A stretch of DNA of 64,000 nt from Gigaspora margarita (GCA_009809945.1 WTPW01001232.1:46958-110957), one strand, 5' to 3'; shown: positions 21,601 through 33,667, counted from the first letter of the stretch. Translations and numbers: made by a program. Notes: a model not told the origin generated them from the letters alone.

Positions 21601-23765
21601 ATGGAACATACTCCCCAACCTAGCTCTACCCCTGACCCTCCCACTTCAGATTCTCATAGAAAGAAAAAATCTCGCCTATCAGACCCAGAAATGCCTTCAA
21701 ATGACAATGAAAAAAGTGGCCAAATCAGTTTACCCCTGTTAGATTCAAACATGACGTCAATACCCGATCGATCGACAACAACATGCACAGATCAAAACAA
21801 CAATCCAGATTCGGTGATGAACAATGCAGGACCCGGACCTGACTTAGCCACGAGCACCCATTACAGGAAACAGATCTACAAGATTCCGACGACTCCTCCC
21901 AATCATCTTTCCATGACTTGTCTGACACTCTGACCCAAAACAAACTGGACGACATCGACTTTATCGATACAGACGATTATGTGCCTTTATCAACACAAAT
22001 CAACGCTCTCTTGACCAGGAAAATTCCAACAAACACAGATGACGTAGACATGGACTGCAAATCAGACCATACCGTCAAGTCAACATCCAATCGAGACAAT
22101 GCTCCGAGCTACAGCCAAGTGGCCTGCTGAAACTGACCCCAAGACCCAATGTCCCAAGAATTGACCACATTATGGACAGAGGCTGTCGCAGAGGCCCTAA
22201 GAAAAACCAAAGATCGTCCTTTAGATACAAACGTGTGGAACCCAGACAAAATCCTTCACGCATTAACAAACCAAAACAACCTTAAAAAATTTTTCTCAGA
22301 TAAATTCTCACACCGACTGACAGAACAACACATCCCTCCTGCAATTTATCTCAAATTCAAGCACAGAGATACAGCCTTTTTTTGCTCCTTCACCAAAGAT
22401 AGAAGTAGTAAACCAGCACACCAAATAGAATACGAGGAATGTTTCAATAAGGCCCTAAACAACTATAAAAGAATGTATAAAGTTCCAATGACTAACAAAA
22501 AGAATAGAGATCAAATTTATATGATGCTCAAAAAGAAACTAGCAGCCAATTACATCACCAACCTTAACTTCATCACATTGAACGCACACCAAACCACCAT
22601 CATGATATACTACTGCACAAAATTTGCCCAAATAGAAGACATCATCCCATTCGAAACAATGAGAATGCTCCTCGGCGAAGCTGCATTTAAGGACCTCGAA
22701 CCCCTACCAGACAGCCCAGACCTAATTTCAGAAGACATCACCGAATTTTTTCCCTTCGCACTACCTATCAGTGACCATAAACAGACCAGAGCAGTGGTAG
22801 CTGCACTCAGAAAAATCTTCTTCTTTATACAACTCCCAAGCTCATACTTCTATGACAATAAAGAACCATTACCAGTCGACCCAGATGATCTAATCGACGA
22901 ATTCAAAGGTCAATTTCTCATCACGGATTACAACACCTTATCTCGCCTATCAGAAATCAGAGCAAGCCTCAAGAAACACTACTACTTCACTTGTATCCCT
23001 TCACTTTACTTTGACTTACCCGTACCAGAAACGAAGGACCCGCTCCCTCTGACTCTACAGGAACTACTGCCAAACCTATGCCGACTCTTCCCTTTGGACC
23101 CAATGCTCTCTTCACAGGACTTCTCAGGCATAGTGGGAATGTTAAGGGAGAAATATGAATTTAGACGACTACCCAACGACTATATTCTCAGCAGACCTTT
23201 TATACCAAACGACCCATCCAAAATCAAAACAGACTTAACTTACACATACCCTATAAATAACAAGCAACTAGCAATTACCTTCCTCAATGACATCAAGCGC
23301 AGATACAAGTCCTGACTCCCACTTCCACGCAACATAATGACAGTAAACCCAACCGACAAACCAGAACTACCAAGAAAGGTCGAAGAAATATCTGACTTCA
23401 ATATCACTATTCCGATCACCACTCCAAAACGACTCGTTGACACAGCACGAATGCTGAGGGAGGTCTACTACTTCGATAGACTCCCAGAAGAATGGATAGA
23501 CATGGTTCCAGTGGTTATCGACACTGACACCACAACCAAACCAGATCTACCTCCGAAGTTGGAAGAACTTACATCATATGTAAAAGAAAATATTCCTGAC
23601 ATAGCGGCTCAAGTCCCCATCACAGATTACGATACAGCTACTCAAACGATCAGAACAATCCAAGACCACTTCAACTTTACACTCATCCCTAACTACCTCA
23701 TTGAACTCCCCGACCTTCCAACGCCGGAATGGGAAATCTTCAATGACGAACCCAATCATGTCTGA
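21601..23765 (+). pseudogene. LINE ORF1 protein with tandem LP-motif modules, decayed
   Basis: ATG at 21601 opens a Ser/Thr/Pro/Asp-rich N-terminus. The frame then shifts near 21860-21918, where the better continuation is DSDDSSQSSFHDLSDT. Two stops follow at 22128-22136, then an open stretch 22149-23315, one more TGA (23313-23315), and a same-frame finish at 23765. The C-terminal half contains at least five units of roughly 60 residues with the pattern LR..Y.F..LP..Y/W followed by an acidic Pro-rich linker (LRKIFFFIQLPSSYFY, LREKYEFRRLPNDYIL, LREVYYFDRLPEEWID and others). No CCHC knuckle or L1-type RRM is evident. The role is inferred as the RNA-binding/particle protein from its position before ORF2. 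Confidence 0.7.
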
Positions 23766-25522
23766 TCATCATTCAGCTCAACCTCCACAACCCAATACTA
23801 CTAACCCTACACACTTCGACTTTATTCCTTCACAACCACTTAAACTCATAACTCACAATGTACATCAGGAAAATAAATAAGGCGCAGATCTGCACAAATC
23901 TGCGACCCTGGAAAATTTTAACAAATTTTGAAATAATTTGTGATCCAGTGGTCCAAACTTAAAGATTTTGGTACCATTCGATTCGTCTCGATGAGCCGGA
24001 TCGAATGGTACCAAAATCGTCGAATTCCAATCACTAGAACACAAGAAAATCCCACCTAAGTAAATTTTAAAAACATTGAACGATCTTGCCAACCAGAGGT
24101 CAAAATTTAATGATTTTGGTCCCATTCGATTCCTCTCGACGAGACGGTTCAAACGGTACTAAAAACTTCAAAATTGGATTACTGGTTAACAAGTTATTCG
24201 TAAAAAACGATTCACGGCACATTTCAGCGCAGTTCTGCGCAGATATTTTTAAAATTTCTGTGCAGAACTGCGCAGAAATGCGCTGCGAATCGTTTTTTAC
24301 GAATAACATGTTAACCAGTGATCCAATTTTGAAGTTTTTGGTACCGTTTGAACCGTCTCGTCGAGAGGAATCGAATGGTACCAAAATCATTAAATTTTGA
24401 CCTCTGGTTGGCAAGATCGTTCAATGTTTTTAAAATTCACTTAGGTGGGATTTTCTTGTGTTCTAGTGATTGGAATTCGACGATTTTGGTACCATTCGAT
24501 CCGGCTCATCGAGACGAATCGAATGATACCAAAATCTTTAAGTTTGGACCACTGGATCACAAATTTTTCAAAATTTGTTAAAATTTTCCAGGGTCGCAGA
24601 TTTGTGCAGATCTGCGCCTTATTTATTTTCCCGATGTACAAGGATTGGGTGTCAATATCAAATTTCAACAATGGCTCGAATATTGTAATGAACAAAAAGC
24701 CCACATAATATCAATGACAGAAATGAAATGGCCAGAATCTACCACTCCCCATATATCACTTACTAACCCCCTATACAAAATATATACAGCAAACTGTGAT
24801 ACGGAAACGGTGGTCCAAAGAGAAGCTAGCATGGGAACAGCCCTTGCATTACATCCTGACCTACAGCCATATATTCATAACATAGATAAAGTCCCAGGAA
24901 TGGCAATCATGATCGACCTGTACCTCCCATAAAACAACAAGACAAGAATAATATCCATATACCTCCCTTCCTCCGTATCCAAACATTCAAACCATGCACA
25001 AAAATCAATAATAAACTGGATTCAGAACGCAAACTCACGCCAATTCAATATAAATATAATGGGAGATTTTAATAACAATATCAATAACAAGAAACTCCCC
25101 ACCAGGCACCTACTCAATAAACTACAGGAAAACGGCCTCACAAGCCTACTTGACTTTAACGACATAACAGAACACACGTGGTCCAGAGATAATAGCAAAA
25201 GTCAAATCGACGACATCTGGACAATTTACTCAATTTTACTAGACATATCAGAGCCCAAATTAATAACTGCAGACGAATCAACCAAAAGCGGCCACAAGAT
25301 TTTATCTATCAAGTGGAACACAGGAATATATATAGCAACAGGTCGTAAAAAGCAGAGCAAACGTAAGATCTACATGTATGACAGAGCCACAGACGATAAT
25401 TGGACTGAATTCGCAGATGATCTCACAAAAAAGATGAATGAATTGCAACTACAATCACCCACTATTCAAGACGAAACACAACTCAATAAATATTAGAACG
25501 ATTGGAAAAACTTACTGTGTTC
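23758..25522 (+). pseudogene. LINE ORF2, N-terminal endonuclease domain (interrupted)
   Basis: ATG 23758 overlaps the ORF1 stop as ATGTCTGA. The apurinic-type (EEP) endonuclease begins LKLITHNV and is cut by the palindrome at 23865-24633. It resumes at 24641, and the frame is continuous if one copy of the duplication is removed. Later motifs in order are ISMTEMKW (catalytic Glu), IMGDFNNN (Asp/Asn), TWSR..SQIDDIW and KSGHKIL, where the usual SDH reads SGH, losing a catalytic Asp. A TAA at 24930-24932 and another at 25494-25496 break the frame. The MITE at 25523 follows. Confidence 0.8.
23858..24640. mobile_element. Large nested palindrome (foldback) element in the LINE endonuclease
   Basis: A near-perfect palindrome with arms of about 385 bp centred near 24249. 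The outer ends are GGAAAATAAATAAGGCGCAG and its inverse, and ATGTACA is duplicated at 23858-23864 and 24634-24640. Within each arm are two further palindromes, each pairing GATTTTGGTACCATTCGAT with ATCGAATGGTACCAAAATC or variants (from 23965, 24114, 24334 and 24483). Short GCAGTTCTGCGCAG-type repeats sit at the apex and GCGCAGATCTGC at the ends. No transposase. Near-identical open frames on both strands (24086-24400 and 24100-24414) result from the symmetry and are not genes. Confidence 0.85.
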
Positions 25523-25756
25523 CAGTGTCTGAAATTCAATTTTTAAATTAGTTGCGGGCTGCAACTAAATAAAAAAAAATAGTTGCGGATTATAAGAATT
25601 TATAAAATTTAGTTGCGCGTATAAGCATTTAATCAAAATTTATAAGTAAAATTTGCAAATTTATGTGCGGAATTTGCATATGCACTTTAGATTTTGGTTG
25701 CGGAAATTTAAAATTTGTTGCAGCCCGCAGACTCCGCAACCCAATTTCAGATACTG
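25523..25756. mobile_element. hAT-like MITE in LINE ORF2
   Basis: Ends are CAGTGTCTGAAATT and the inverse of CAGTATCTGAAATT. Flanking octamers CTGTGTTC (25515-25522) and CTGTGTTT (25757-25764) form an 8-bp target duplication. The 234-bp interior has GTTGCGGGCTGCAAC-type sub-repeats. Related to the element at 19062. Confidence 0.82.
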
Positions 25757-25764
25757 CTGTGTTT

Positions 25765-28700
25765 ATCCATCAACAAACACATCCCTTACACTTACTCAGC
25801 CTCACGTACATTCTATAGTCATTCATTCAAGGCCACCCAACTACACAAAGCCTTGACATTAATAAATAAGACAATAATTAAAATTAAAAGACCAATTACA
25901 CCACTCACTCCGGAACACTTCACCAACATACTAAACAGCAATCTACAAAAAATTCAAGACCTATCAAACCTAGAAGTACCAACATTACAATCTTGGCACC
26001 TACTACCAACAAACTTCAGACCAACACACCAACTGTTATCAACAATACAAACAACCTTACTCAAAGCAAGAAAATTGGAACATTCATAGCAGAAATGTGA
26101 TACAATTAACTCCTTTATTGAAAAGTGTTATAAGAACTTCACAGGTAATACAACAAAAATGATTAACAGTGTGTTAGGCAAACACACAGATAGAGTAACA
26201 TTCGACAACATCATTACTCCAACGGAGGTAATAACTCAACCAGACCAAATTAAAGCTGCAACCCGTCAACACTTCAAAAACTGGACCCGCTCTAACCCAC
26301 TGAATGAAGAGAAATAGCAAGAATGGGAACAAGCCTACATGCCACTAACAGGATTTGACGAAAATATGTACTTAGAAGCTACCACAGAAATACCTTACCA
26401 TGAAGTCCTGAACACCATAAATAAAGCCCCAATAAATAAAGCCATCGGCCCATCAACCATCTCAAATGAAATTCTCAAGAAACTTCCTACACAAGGCATC
26501 AAATTTTTAATGGCAATTTTCAATGCATGTCTAGATCTAAGAAAAATACCACAAAAATGGCGCAACAGTCTAGTGTGGCCCATTTCAAAAAAGACTCAAT
26601 ACAAAGGAGATCTATCACAAACAAGACCTATTACTCTCATAGATCACACCCATAAAATACTAACAAAGATACTAACCGAGAGACTCTCAAAGATCCTCCT
26701 TAGGCACAACATACTTGCACCTTCAAATAACGTTGCACTCCCCCACACATCAACTATGATCCCTATTCAACAACTTAATCACATTATGGAAGACGCTCAA
26801 TTATACAATCGGGAATTCTGGATACTCCTCCAGAATATGTCAAAGGCCTACGACACTGTCCACCTACCCCTTCTCAATCAAGCTCTTAACCATATACACA
26901 TCCCGTCACAATTAAGGGTAGGTATTTCATATGATGTTACACATATATAATTTTATGCAGATCACGAATTCAGCCCCTATAAAAGATTATACAAACTTGT
27001 GACTGTTAAAGAATTTTAACCCACAGTCTAATATCGTTAAAAAGAAAATTTTTCGGTTGTTTAAAGGTTGTGTATTTACTAGTAAACAGTTTTTTCGTTA
27101 AATGAACTGTTTAAAAAAAGGTTTATTTAGAAATAATATATTATTAACTTTGCGCATATGGCTTCAAAAATGCGCATGGCAAGTAAACTTTATTAAAAAA
27201 TGGTTTTTTTTCTTTAAATTTTTTAGGATATAACTTCGGTCACTTGTTTACAACCAATGATGTTATAAAAAACTATTTATAATTAATTGATGATCCGCCA
27301 GTCATCAGGTGCATGATCATAGTGTAACGTGACGCAAATCACTATGTAAATTACATAAGCAGGAAATGCCAAGATTTTTTGACAATTGTTCAAATAAATT
27401 TTTTTTTCGTACTAAGTTAACAGCCAAGGGCCACTAATTGAAAGTTGTAGAGCTCACTGAGACGAATCTAAAGGTGGTGAGATCGTCCAAATTGGNNNNN
27501 NNNNNNNNNNNNNNNNNNNNNNNNNNNNNNNNNNNNNNNNNNNNNNNNNNNNNNNNNNNNNNNNNNNNNNNNNNNNNNNNNNNNNNNNNNNNNNNNNNNN
27601 NNNNNNNNNNNNNNNNNNNNNNNNNNNNNNNCCAATTTGGACGATCTCACCACCTTTAGATTCGTCTCAGTGAGCTCTACAACTTTCAATTAGTGGCCCT
27701 TGGCTGTTAACTTAGTACGAAAAATATTTTTCCTTAGAGGCACTCGGCATTTACACTCTATATGATAAACATATGAGATCTGCGTCATGTTACACTAAGA
27801 TCGTTTGTCCAGATGACTCGCGATCTACCTATTAAGAATTTTTTAGAAGTTTATTAGAAACCTTTCGTATTTATTAAGTAATATATATAGATTATACAAT
27901 ATTTTAGAACGGTATTAAATATAATATATAAACTATTTGGAGGTTGGATTTTTTGTGCGCAAGTATTTGTAACAAGTATTTAAAACTTATTGCAAATAAA
28001 ATTTTTTATTATAATATAAGTAAAATCGTATAAAATAAAGGTTCAAAGATTTTTAGTCTTCATACGTTCGTGGGCATAAAATAATTTGATTGGCTAAATT
28101 ACTATTTTTAGATTAGTTAAACAAATGATCTACAATATGCAGCATGTCCGTTATTTTGCTATATTGCAAATCATATGAAATACCCTACCCTTAAGAGAAC
28201 TACTAATAAATATATTCTCTGACAGAAAAACCAAGTAATTACATCCATAGGAAAAACACAACAATACGAAGTACTCGATGGAATCGATCAAGGAGAAACG
28301 CTCTCACCCATACTATGGAGAATATACTACAATCCCCTCATATACCGCATAGCCACACAAATTAAAGGATATCAAATGACAACACAAATCTCCTACCAAC
28401 CAACTACATTGACACACAACACATTAGTGATAGCATTTATGGATGACACAGCATGGGTGGCATCGAACAAACAAGAAATGGAAGCAACAACCAAATTAGC
28501 TACCTCTTTCTACGAAATGGCCAACATCTGAGTAAATCCAGAAAAATCTATCCTAATAAACAACTTAAACGACATCCAAAACTCTTCACTAAAATTTCAA
28601 GATCGAACCATAAACAACATAGACTGGAATGAACCCTTTCGGTACCTGGGAGTGTGGTTCTCACGAGGCAAAAGTAATATGAGCATCCACAATAAGATCC

Positions 28701-29574
28701 TACAAGAGGCCAAATCTGCAATCAAAAGACTTCTTATGGCAAAGATAACAGCTAAACAAGCGATCTACATAATCAATTCAGTCATCATATCCCGTTTTTC
28801 ATACAGAATACAAAACATCTACCTACCGCCGTCCAAATTAAAACAACTTGACAGTCAACTGACAAATGTAGTGAAACACAAAGCTCAACTAGCGAGAGGT
28901 GTTCCATCATCCACCCTATACTATCTACACATATACAGTTTAAAAAAAACATCTCTGACACAATCAGCCCAACACATTTGTATAGTCACAAAACTACTAA
29001 ACCTACTAGCCTTTGATCAACAAACACTAAAAACCAGGCTCCAACAATTACAAACTGTAGCAAATACTAATGAATCAATATTAACACAACAACCCATCTT
29101 TCCACTCAGAGAAGCATCGACAACTACTGCACACATGATATGACAAATTCACGAAGAAAATATTCAATTTGAAATAACCAATAAAAGATGGCCAATCCCA
29201 AGAAAAGAACTGGGAGCATCAATAAACTGGATACTGAGTGACAATAATCGCAGCCACACACTGAAACACTACCTAAACAAACACAATATTGCATACATCG
29301 AACAATTCACNAANTTCAATAATACTAANCTACTNAACTGGAATTCCTTCCACCACAATATACAAAAAATACCTAGAGGAAGAAAACCCAAATGGTTCGA
29401 CGAAATCAAACAAGCAATATGTGATAAAACTACTCCATCCCTCATACTCCAAACACCAAACCCTTTATCTAGCAGAAACAGCACCCAAATTCCCTCAAAT
29501 GGATCATAACGCAAAACATGGAATTTGGAAAAGTATCAAGTATCCAAGACAACATAACAAAAATACGTCACTAT
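25765..29574 (+). pseudogene. LINE ORF2, reverse transcriptase domain (interrupted)
   Basis: The linker (25765-26330) leads to the RT domain: WRNSLVWPISKK and SQTRPITLIDHTHKILTKIL (motifs 1-2), then LLQNMSKAYDTV for motif A, where the catalytic Asp is Asn. The TTAA-flanked insertion at 26916-28190 follows, and the frame resumes EVLDGIDQGETLSPILW (motif B), AFMDDTAWVA (motif C, FMDD) and FRYLGVWFS. A thumb-like region runs to about 29143, then a stop near 29141 and further coding sequence with scattered ambiguous bases at 29312-29335. Further stops occur at 26087, 26316 and 28529. The FMDD box is intact, but the motif A change and the stops make it inactive. Confidence 0.8.
26916..28190. mobile_element. 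TTAA-flanked palindromic element with assembly gap at the apex
   Basis: TTAA lies at 26912-26915 and 28191-28194. Inside it the ends are GGGTAGGTATTTCATATGAT and the inverse of GGGTAGGGTATTTCATATGA. TTAA targets with GGG/CCC ends are characteristic of piggyBac-type transposons. The arms become perfectly complementary for about 95 bp towards the centre (27400-27495 and 27632-27727), which is a run of 136 N (27496-27631). Removing the element with one TTAA restores the RT frame (SQLRELL). No transposase ORF is visible, though the gap hides the centre. Confidence 0.8.
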
Positions 29575-29813
29575 TATACATGAGGACGAAAGCATTTCGG
29601 GTTTGAAAACCCAAAATTAAAATTTGAAGACGAAATTGTTTTTGACCTATTTTACTTGAAAGATGAAATTATTTGATCCTTTTTTTGAATAGACGAAATT
29701 ATAAGGAACATATTGATATAAATTTTATTTGCTTTTTCTTATAAAAAATTTTAATTTTCTCTAATGAAGACGAAATAGGCCTTTTTCAAAAATCAATTTT
29801 GGTGGCATCACTA
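29575..29813. mobile_element. 239-bp insertion with 8-bp duplication
   Basis: GTCACTAT is present at 29567-29574 and 29814-29821. Joining the flanks restores the ORF2 frame (KIRHYILNPEYNQLSLCEKC). Ends TATACATGAGGACGAAA and the inverse of TAGTGATGCCACCAAAA match only weakly. GACGAAAT recurs several times inside. Probably an aged hAT-like MITE. Confidence 0.6.
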
Positions 29814-29821
29814 GTCACTAT

Positions 29822-31344
29822 ATCCTGAACCCAGAATATAATCAACTCTCACTCTGCGAAAAATGTAACCTAAGAGATCCAACAATCAAATCGAAAAAAT
29901 GTTTCATCCATAGACCTACATCATCAATATATAGCATCATGGTAGACACAAACCAACAATGGCACGGCCAACTCACAGATCTGTTACATTCCAAAATGTT
30001 ATGCACCCAATCACCAACAATCCAAAATGACCAACACTACCTACTAAGCAAATACTACATCACAAAACAATACTGTTTAGCATTTACAAACATCGATAAA
30101 ATCATATGGGACCTATATTACAATAATCAAAATAAACAAATGCACATTACAATTAAATCTCAACAACCTACAAACCAATCCAATAACCTACCCTCCTACA
30201 ACATACAGCCCAACCTACCGCTCAAAACATTCAATTTATGCAACGTCAATTGGCCCACACACAATAAATTATCAGTAACATCACTAATACTAATATGGAC
30301 CTTACTCCCAGTAAAATTAACCATAACAATAACAGCAGATAAAACAGAAATAAAAAACCTAATCAACCTTATCTCTGAAACACCAAGCTATCTAAAAGAA
30401 CACAAATTTAAAGGTGACCTATCACCATATTTATCCAGTTTACACTCAATATTCACGTCTAAAGAAATAAATGGAATATCACAATTGACGAACTGTCATC
30501 AACCACGATCATGCCAACTGACATACTACCTACAGAGTTCCAACTATCAAAGATACTAACAAGAGGCTTCGCAACCCAATACAACCATCTCGATGAACCC
30601 TACTCAACCCGACATCTAACAAAAATCACAGGCAATGCAAAACTAATAAATAACTGGCTATCCCAAACAAGAATAAATGACTGGCATACAAAATACGACA
30701 TCAACTGGAAACTTACCTACAACAGTCTCAACAACCATAGCAGACCCTTAGCAAGAATGACGGACCCCAAAGAAGAAAGGCTAAAATCATTCAAAGTTAA
30801 ACTGCTAACATCCGAACTACCTACACTACTAATTCTAAATACTAGGAACCCTGAAAGATACCCTAAATACAAATGTCCTCTTTGCCAACAAGCAAATGAC
30901 GATACAATTCACTGGCTAACCTGTCCTAGAAATGAAACAAAAATCGAAACAATACTCAATGCAACCTTAGAAAAAACAGCCAGAAATGAAGACAGCCCAC
31001 TTACAAATCAAGAAAATTACATCAAGAACTTTATCGAAACATATACATCTATAGGAGTACCACTACCAGCAATAACCCCAACCACAATCTTCCCTACGTC
31101 AAGACAAGCGAAAGCACTAAAAATCACTCCAAAATTTCATCATACAATCATAAAGAAGATATACAAAAGAATATGGGTCAAGAATCAGATGACAATACAA
31201 AACACAATATCTACTGTATCTAGTCCCACCAGACCCACTCCAAAACCAAAACCATACACAACAACTGAAAAATTGAACTACAACATATGGTCACATAAAT
31301 TTATTAACCACAATGCCTCACCTAATCTCATCAGTAATACATAA
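29822..31344 (+). pseudogene. LINE ORF2, C-terminal region with Cys/His knuckle
   Basis: The frame continues from ILNPEYNQLSLCEKC through MVDTNQQWHGQL to about 30480. It then shifts frame (the first frame ends at 30559 and the second is open from before 30511) and finishes at 31344. The terminal part carries KYKCPLCQQANDDTIHWLTC, a C-x2-C...H-x4-C zinc-knuckle-like motif common near the C-terminus of LINE ORF2 proteins, and then a basic tail (KKIYKRIWVKNQ). No RNase H DGS motif was found. Confidence 0.75.
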
Positions 31345-31490
31345 CCCGGAGGTCTTTGACCGATCTGGTAAAGATTAGGTCTAAAGTAAATTAGCTTTAT
31401 CTTTTCTTCCCCTTAATATGAAATGTATTCAACAATAAATTTGTAATCTATATATCTTCATTAATAAACGGAAAAAAAAAAAAAAAAAAA
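31345..31490 (+). other. LINE 3' UTR and poly-A tail
   Basis: A short 3' UTR with AATAAA-like ATTAATAAACGG immediately before an A-run of about 19. The second copy of the target duplication follows at once. Confidence 0.85.
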
Positions 31491-31593
31491 TTAGATTTGG
31501 TTTAAATTTGGCTAAAGTTTGTAAACTAGTTTAAATTTGAATAATATGAATATATTTTAATATTTTAAACAAGTCTACTTAAAATATAAAATT

Positions 31594-31786
31594 AAAAATA
31601 ATTAGTAAATGGTATAACAACTTAGTGAAAAGGTTTCAAATTTATAATTTATTAGTAAAGTGCTGCATTATACTTTTATTAATAAAAAATAATTAGTAAA
31701 TAGTATAACAACTTAGTGAAAAGGTTTCAAATTTATAATTTATTAGTAAAGTGTTGTATTATACTTTTATTAATAAAAATATAAAA
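31594..31786. repeat. Two-copy tandem duplication, about 96-bp unit
   Basis: AATAATTAGTAAATGGTATA... through TTATACTTTTATTAATAAAA is repeated head-to-tail with only a few base differences. Non-coding. Confidence 0.88.
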
Positions 31787-32015
31787 TATTATATATCACA
31801 AAAAAATTATACTAATTAATTATAACTTTGAGCACTAAATAAACTTGTATAGCACTCAACAATACATTATTCTACTATATAATTTAATTTGTTTTAATTT
31901 TTGAAATAAAGATGAATAAAATTAGTAAACTTTATTAAAAATATAATATTGCTTATGTTTATTTAAAAACTTAAAAAAATTTAAAAGAATATATACTAAA
32001 ATAGAGTATTTTTTG

Positions 32016-33667
32016 GTTTTAAAAGAATATATACAAAAAATATTATTCACAACTCTTTCCAACGATCCCTTATACCAAAAATTTCAAGAAGACTGACCTA
32101 CAAAAACTTTACATTTAACACATAAAATAGTAAATTGGCTCTACCAAATAAAGTCTACAGTGAGCGGTACTTGTCGTTTAGAGGTAAAGTTCATAGACTA
32201 CCTGCTGACAAGTTTAGAGTTTATCACTTACTACCTAGAATTTATTTTGAGATGTGTTATTATGCTAAGCGTAACTTCTACCAACTTCTTTATATTTGGT
32301 ACTTATTTCTGGCCTTTTTCTCATTGCCTTTTGGAATTTTCAAAATTTTGCCAAAAAGTGGGAAATCTGGCTTGCCCCTCCAAAAGATCAGCATTGTTTA
32401 CTTCTCTAATTGGAAAGGCGTCTACTAAATCAGAGTTAGGTCATGAGAGTAAGATAATGTATTTCAGTAAACAAACATATGAGATTGAATAGAGAAAACT
32501 TGAAATGAAATTTCTTTCTAGAATTTTCTGTAGACGCAGTTTAGTTCTGTTTTATGTCCTCTATATATATTTAATATACTTTGCGCAGTCTATATAATTT
32601 TTAAATTAGTTCTTTGAACAATATCAATTGGTTATATTTTTTTTACTATTTTCTTCTATCTTGTATCACTTTTGTTTTCTTTTTTTGTTTTTTTATCTCT
32701 TCTCTTTCATATTATGTCAATTTTGGTTGTCATTTAGGTTCGATAGTATTATCCCCCTTTTTATTTTCGTTAAACTTTTTGTTCTTGTGAATAAGGAATG
32801 TCTGGCCCCTATTCAAGAAGTTAGATAAAGAAAATTGAGGAAGAAAGATAGCAAGCTTAGTAAAAGGCACCACTAGCTAGCAAAATGAAAGAAGTTTAGA
32901 AGACAGTTTGTGCTTGTCTTGAAAGGAAGAAGCTCCTTTTATAGTACTTTAAGTAGTCAGACAAGCAGTCTGCTTCCAGATAGAATCAGTGAGGCAGGTC
33001 ACATTTAGGTATCCGGGAACTTAGGTTCTGACTGGATGCCCGGATGATGCTAAACTTAAGTATTAATTTGTGATCTGCCTAAGAACCAGTAAAATAACAT
33101 AGTAAATCGTGGGGAAATTTACTATCATTTTTTGCCTTTTTTGGAATCTGGAGTTTCCCAAAGGGTAAACTGATTTTATACTAAGTAAACATCTCTTTAA
33201 CATTAAGTAAAAGTTGTAGAGGAGAAAACTTCAGTCATAATAGCAGTTAAAACATTAAAATCAGCCCAGTGTATTACAATATATGAGCATTTTTGCCTTT
33301 GCGACTATATGGTGTAAACAAAAAAGTAAACATATAATCGCAAGACAAAAATGCTCATATCTCATGATCTACTGGACCAGTTTTAATGATTTAACAGCCA
33401 TTATGACCGGAATTTTCTCCTCTACAACTTTTACTTAATGTAAAAAAGATGTTTACTTAGTAAAAATTGGCTTGTTCTTTGGGAAACTCCAGATTCCAAA
33501 AAAGGCAAAAAATATATAGTAAACATATCTCCACTTTTTACTATGTTTGTTCACTGGTTCTTAGGTGGATCACAAATTAAGTAATATTCTATAGGTACAG
33601 AAATATTAATATAAATAGCTTAATAAAGTATTGGCATATCTGCTTAAGTTCTAAAAAAAAAAAAAAA
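32016..33667 (+). mobile_element. A-tailed retroposon between 27-bp direct repeats
   Basis: A 27-bp sequence containing TATACTAAAATAGAGTATTT is repeated exactly at 31989-32015 and 33669-33695. The right copy is preceded by 15 A (33653-33667). The block is less AT-rich than its surroundings. It carries overlapping open frames at 32135-32492 that do not resemble any family I know, a pyrimidine-rich stretch (32630-32790), and a foldback at 33055-33590 that must have inserted later. It could be a processed transcript or a SINE/LINE derivative. No A/B boxes or RT motifs were seen. Confidence 0.6.
33055..33590. mobile_element. Foldback element, arms about 255 bp
   Basis: Left arm motifs TTAATTTGTGATCTGCCTAA, GGAATCTGGAGTTTCCCAAA and AAGTAAAAGTTGTAGAGGAG recur inverted in the right arm around a centre near 33322 (AAAATGCTCATAT pairs with ATATGAGCATTTT). 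Non-coding. It lies inside the A-tailed retroposon. Confidence 0.8.

Larger units (their letters stand above)
21308..31490 (+). mobile_element. Full-length non-LTR (LINE) retrotransposon carrying four nested insertions
   Basis: The target duplication AATTAGATTTGGTTTAA lies at 21291-21307 and again at 31489-31505. The second copy follows an A-run of about 19 (31472-31490), so both ends are defined. The element comprises a 5' leader (21308-21600), ORF1 (21601-23765), ORF2 with endonuclease, reverse transcriptase and C-terminal Cys/His knuckle (23758-31344) and a short 3' UTR. Removing the nested insertions at 23865-24640, 25523-25764, 26916-28194 and 29575-29821 leaves about 7.6 kb. Codon usage is C-rich in third positions on the coding strand compared with host genes. 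Frameshifts and stops in both ORFs make it inactive. The clade is not assigned: it has an N-terminal endonuclease and no RNase H motif that I can see. Confidence 0.88.

Noticed and set aside
24086-24414. Near-identical open frames of 104 codons on both strands
   Set aside because: They are the same sequence read twice because the DNA is a palindrome. Stop-free reading reflects symmetry, not coding.
27438-27689. Mirror-image frames across the N run
   Set aside because: Both are created by the palindromic flanks and translated N bases.
32628-32828. Hydrophobic 66-codon frame
   Set aside because: It arises from a pyrimidine-rich tract (TTTTCTTTT). No start context or homology.
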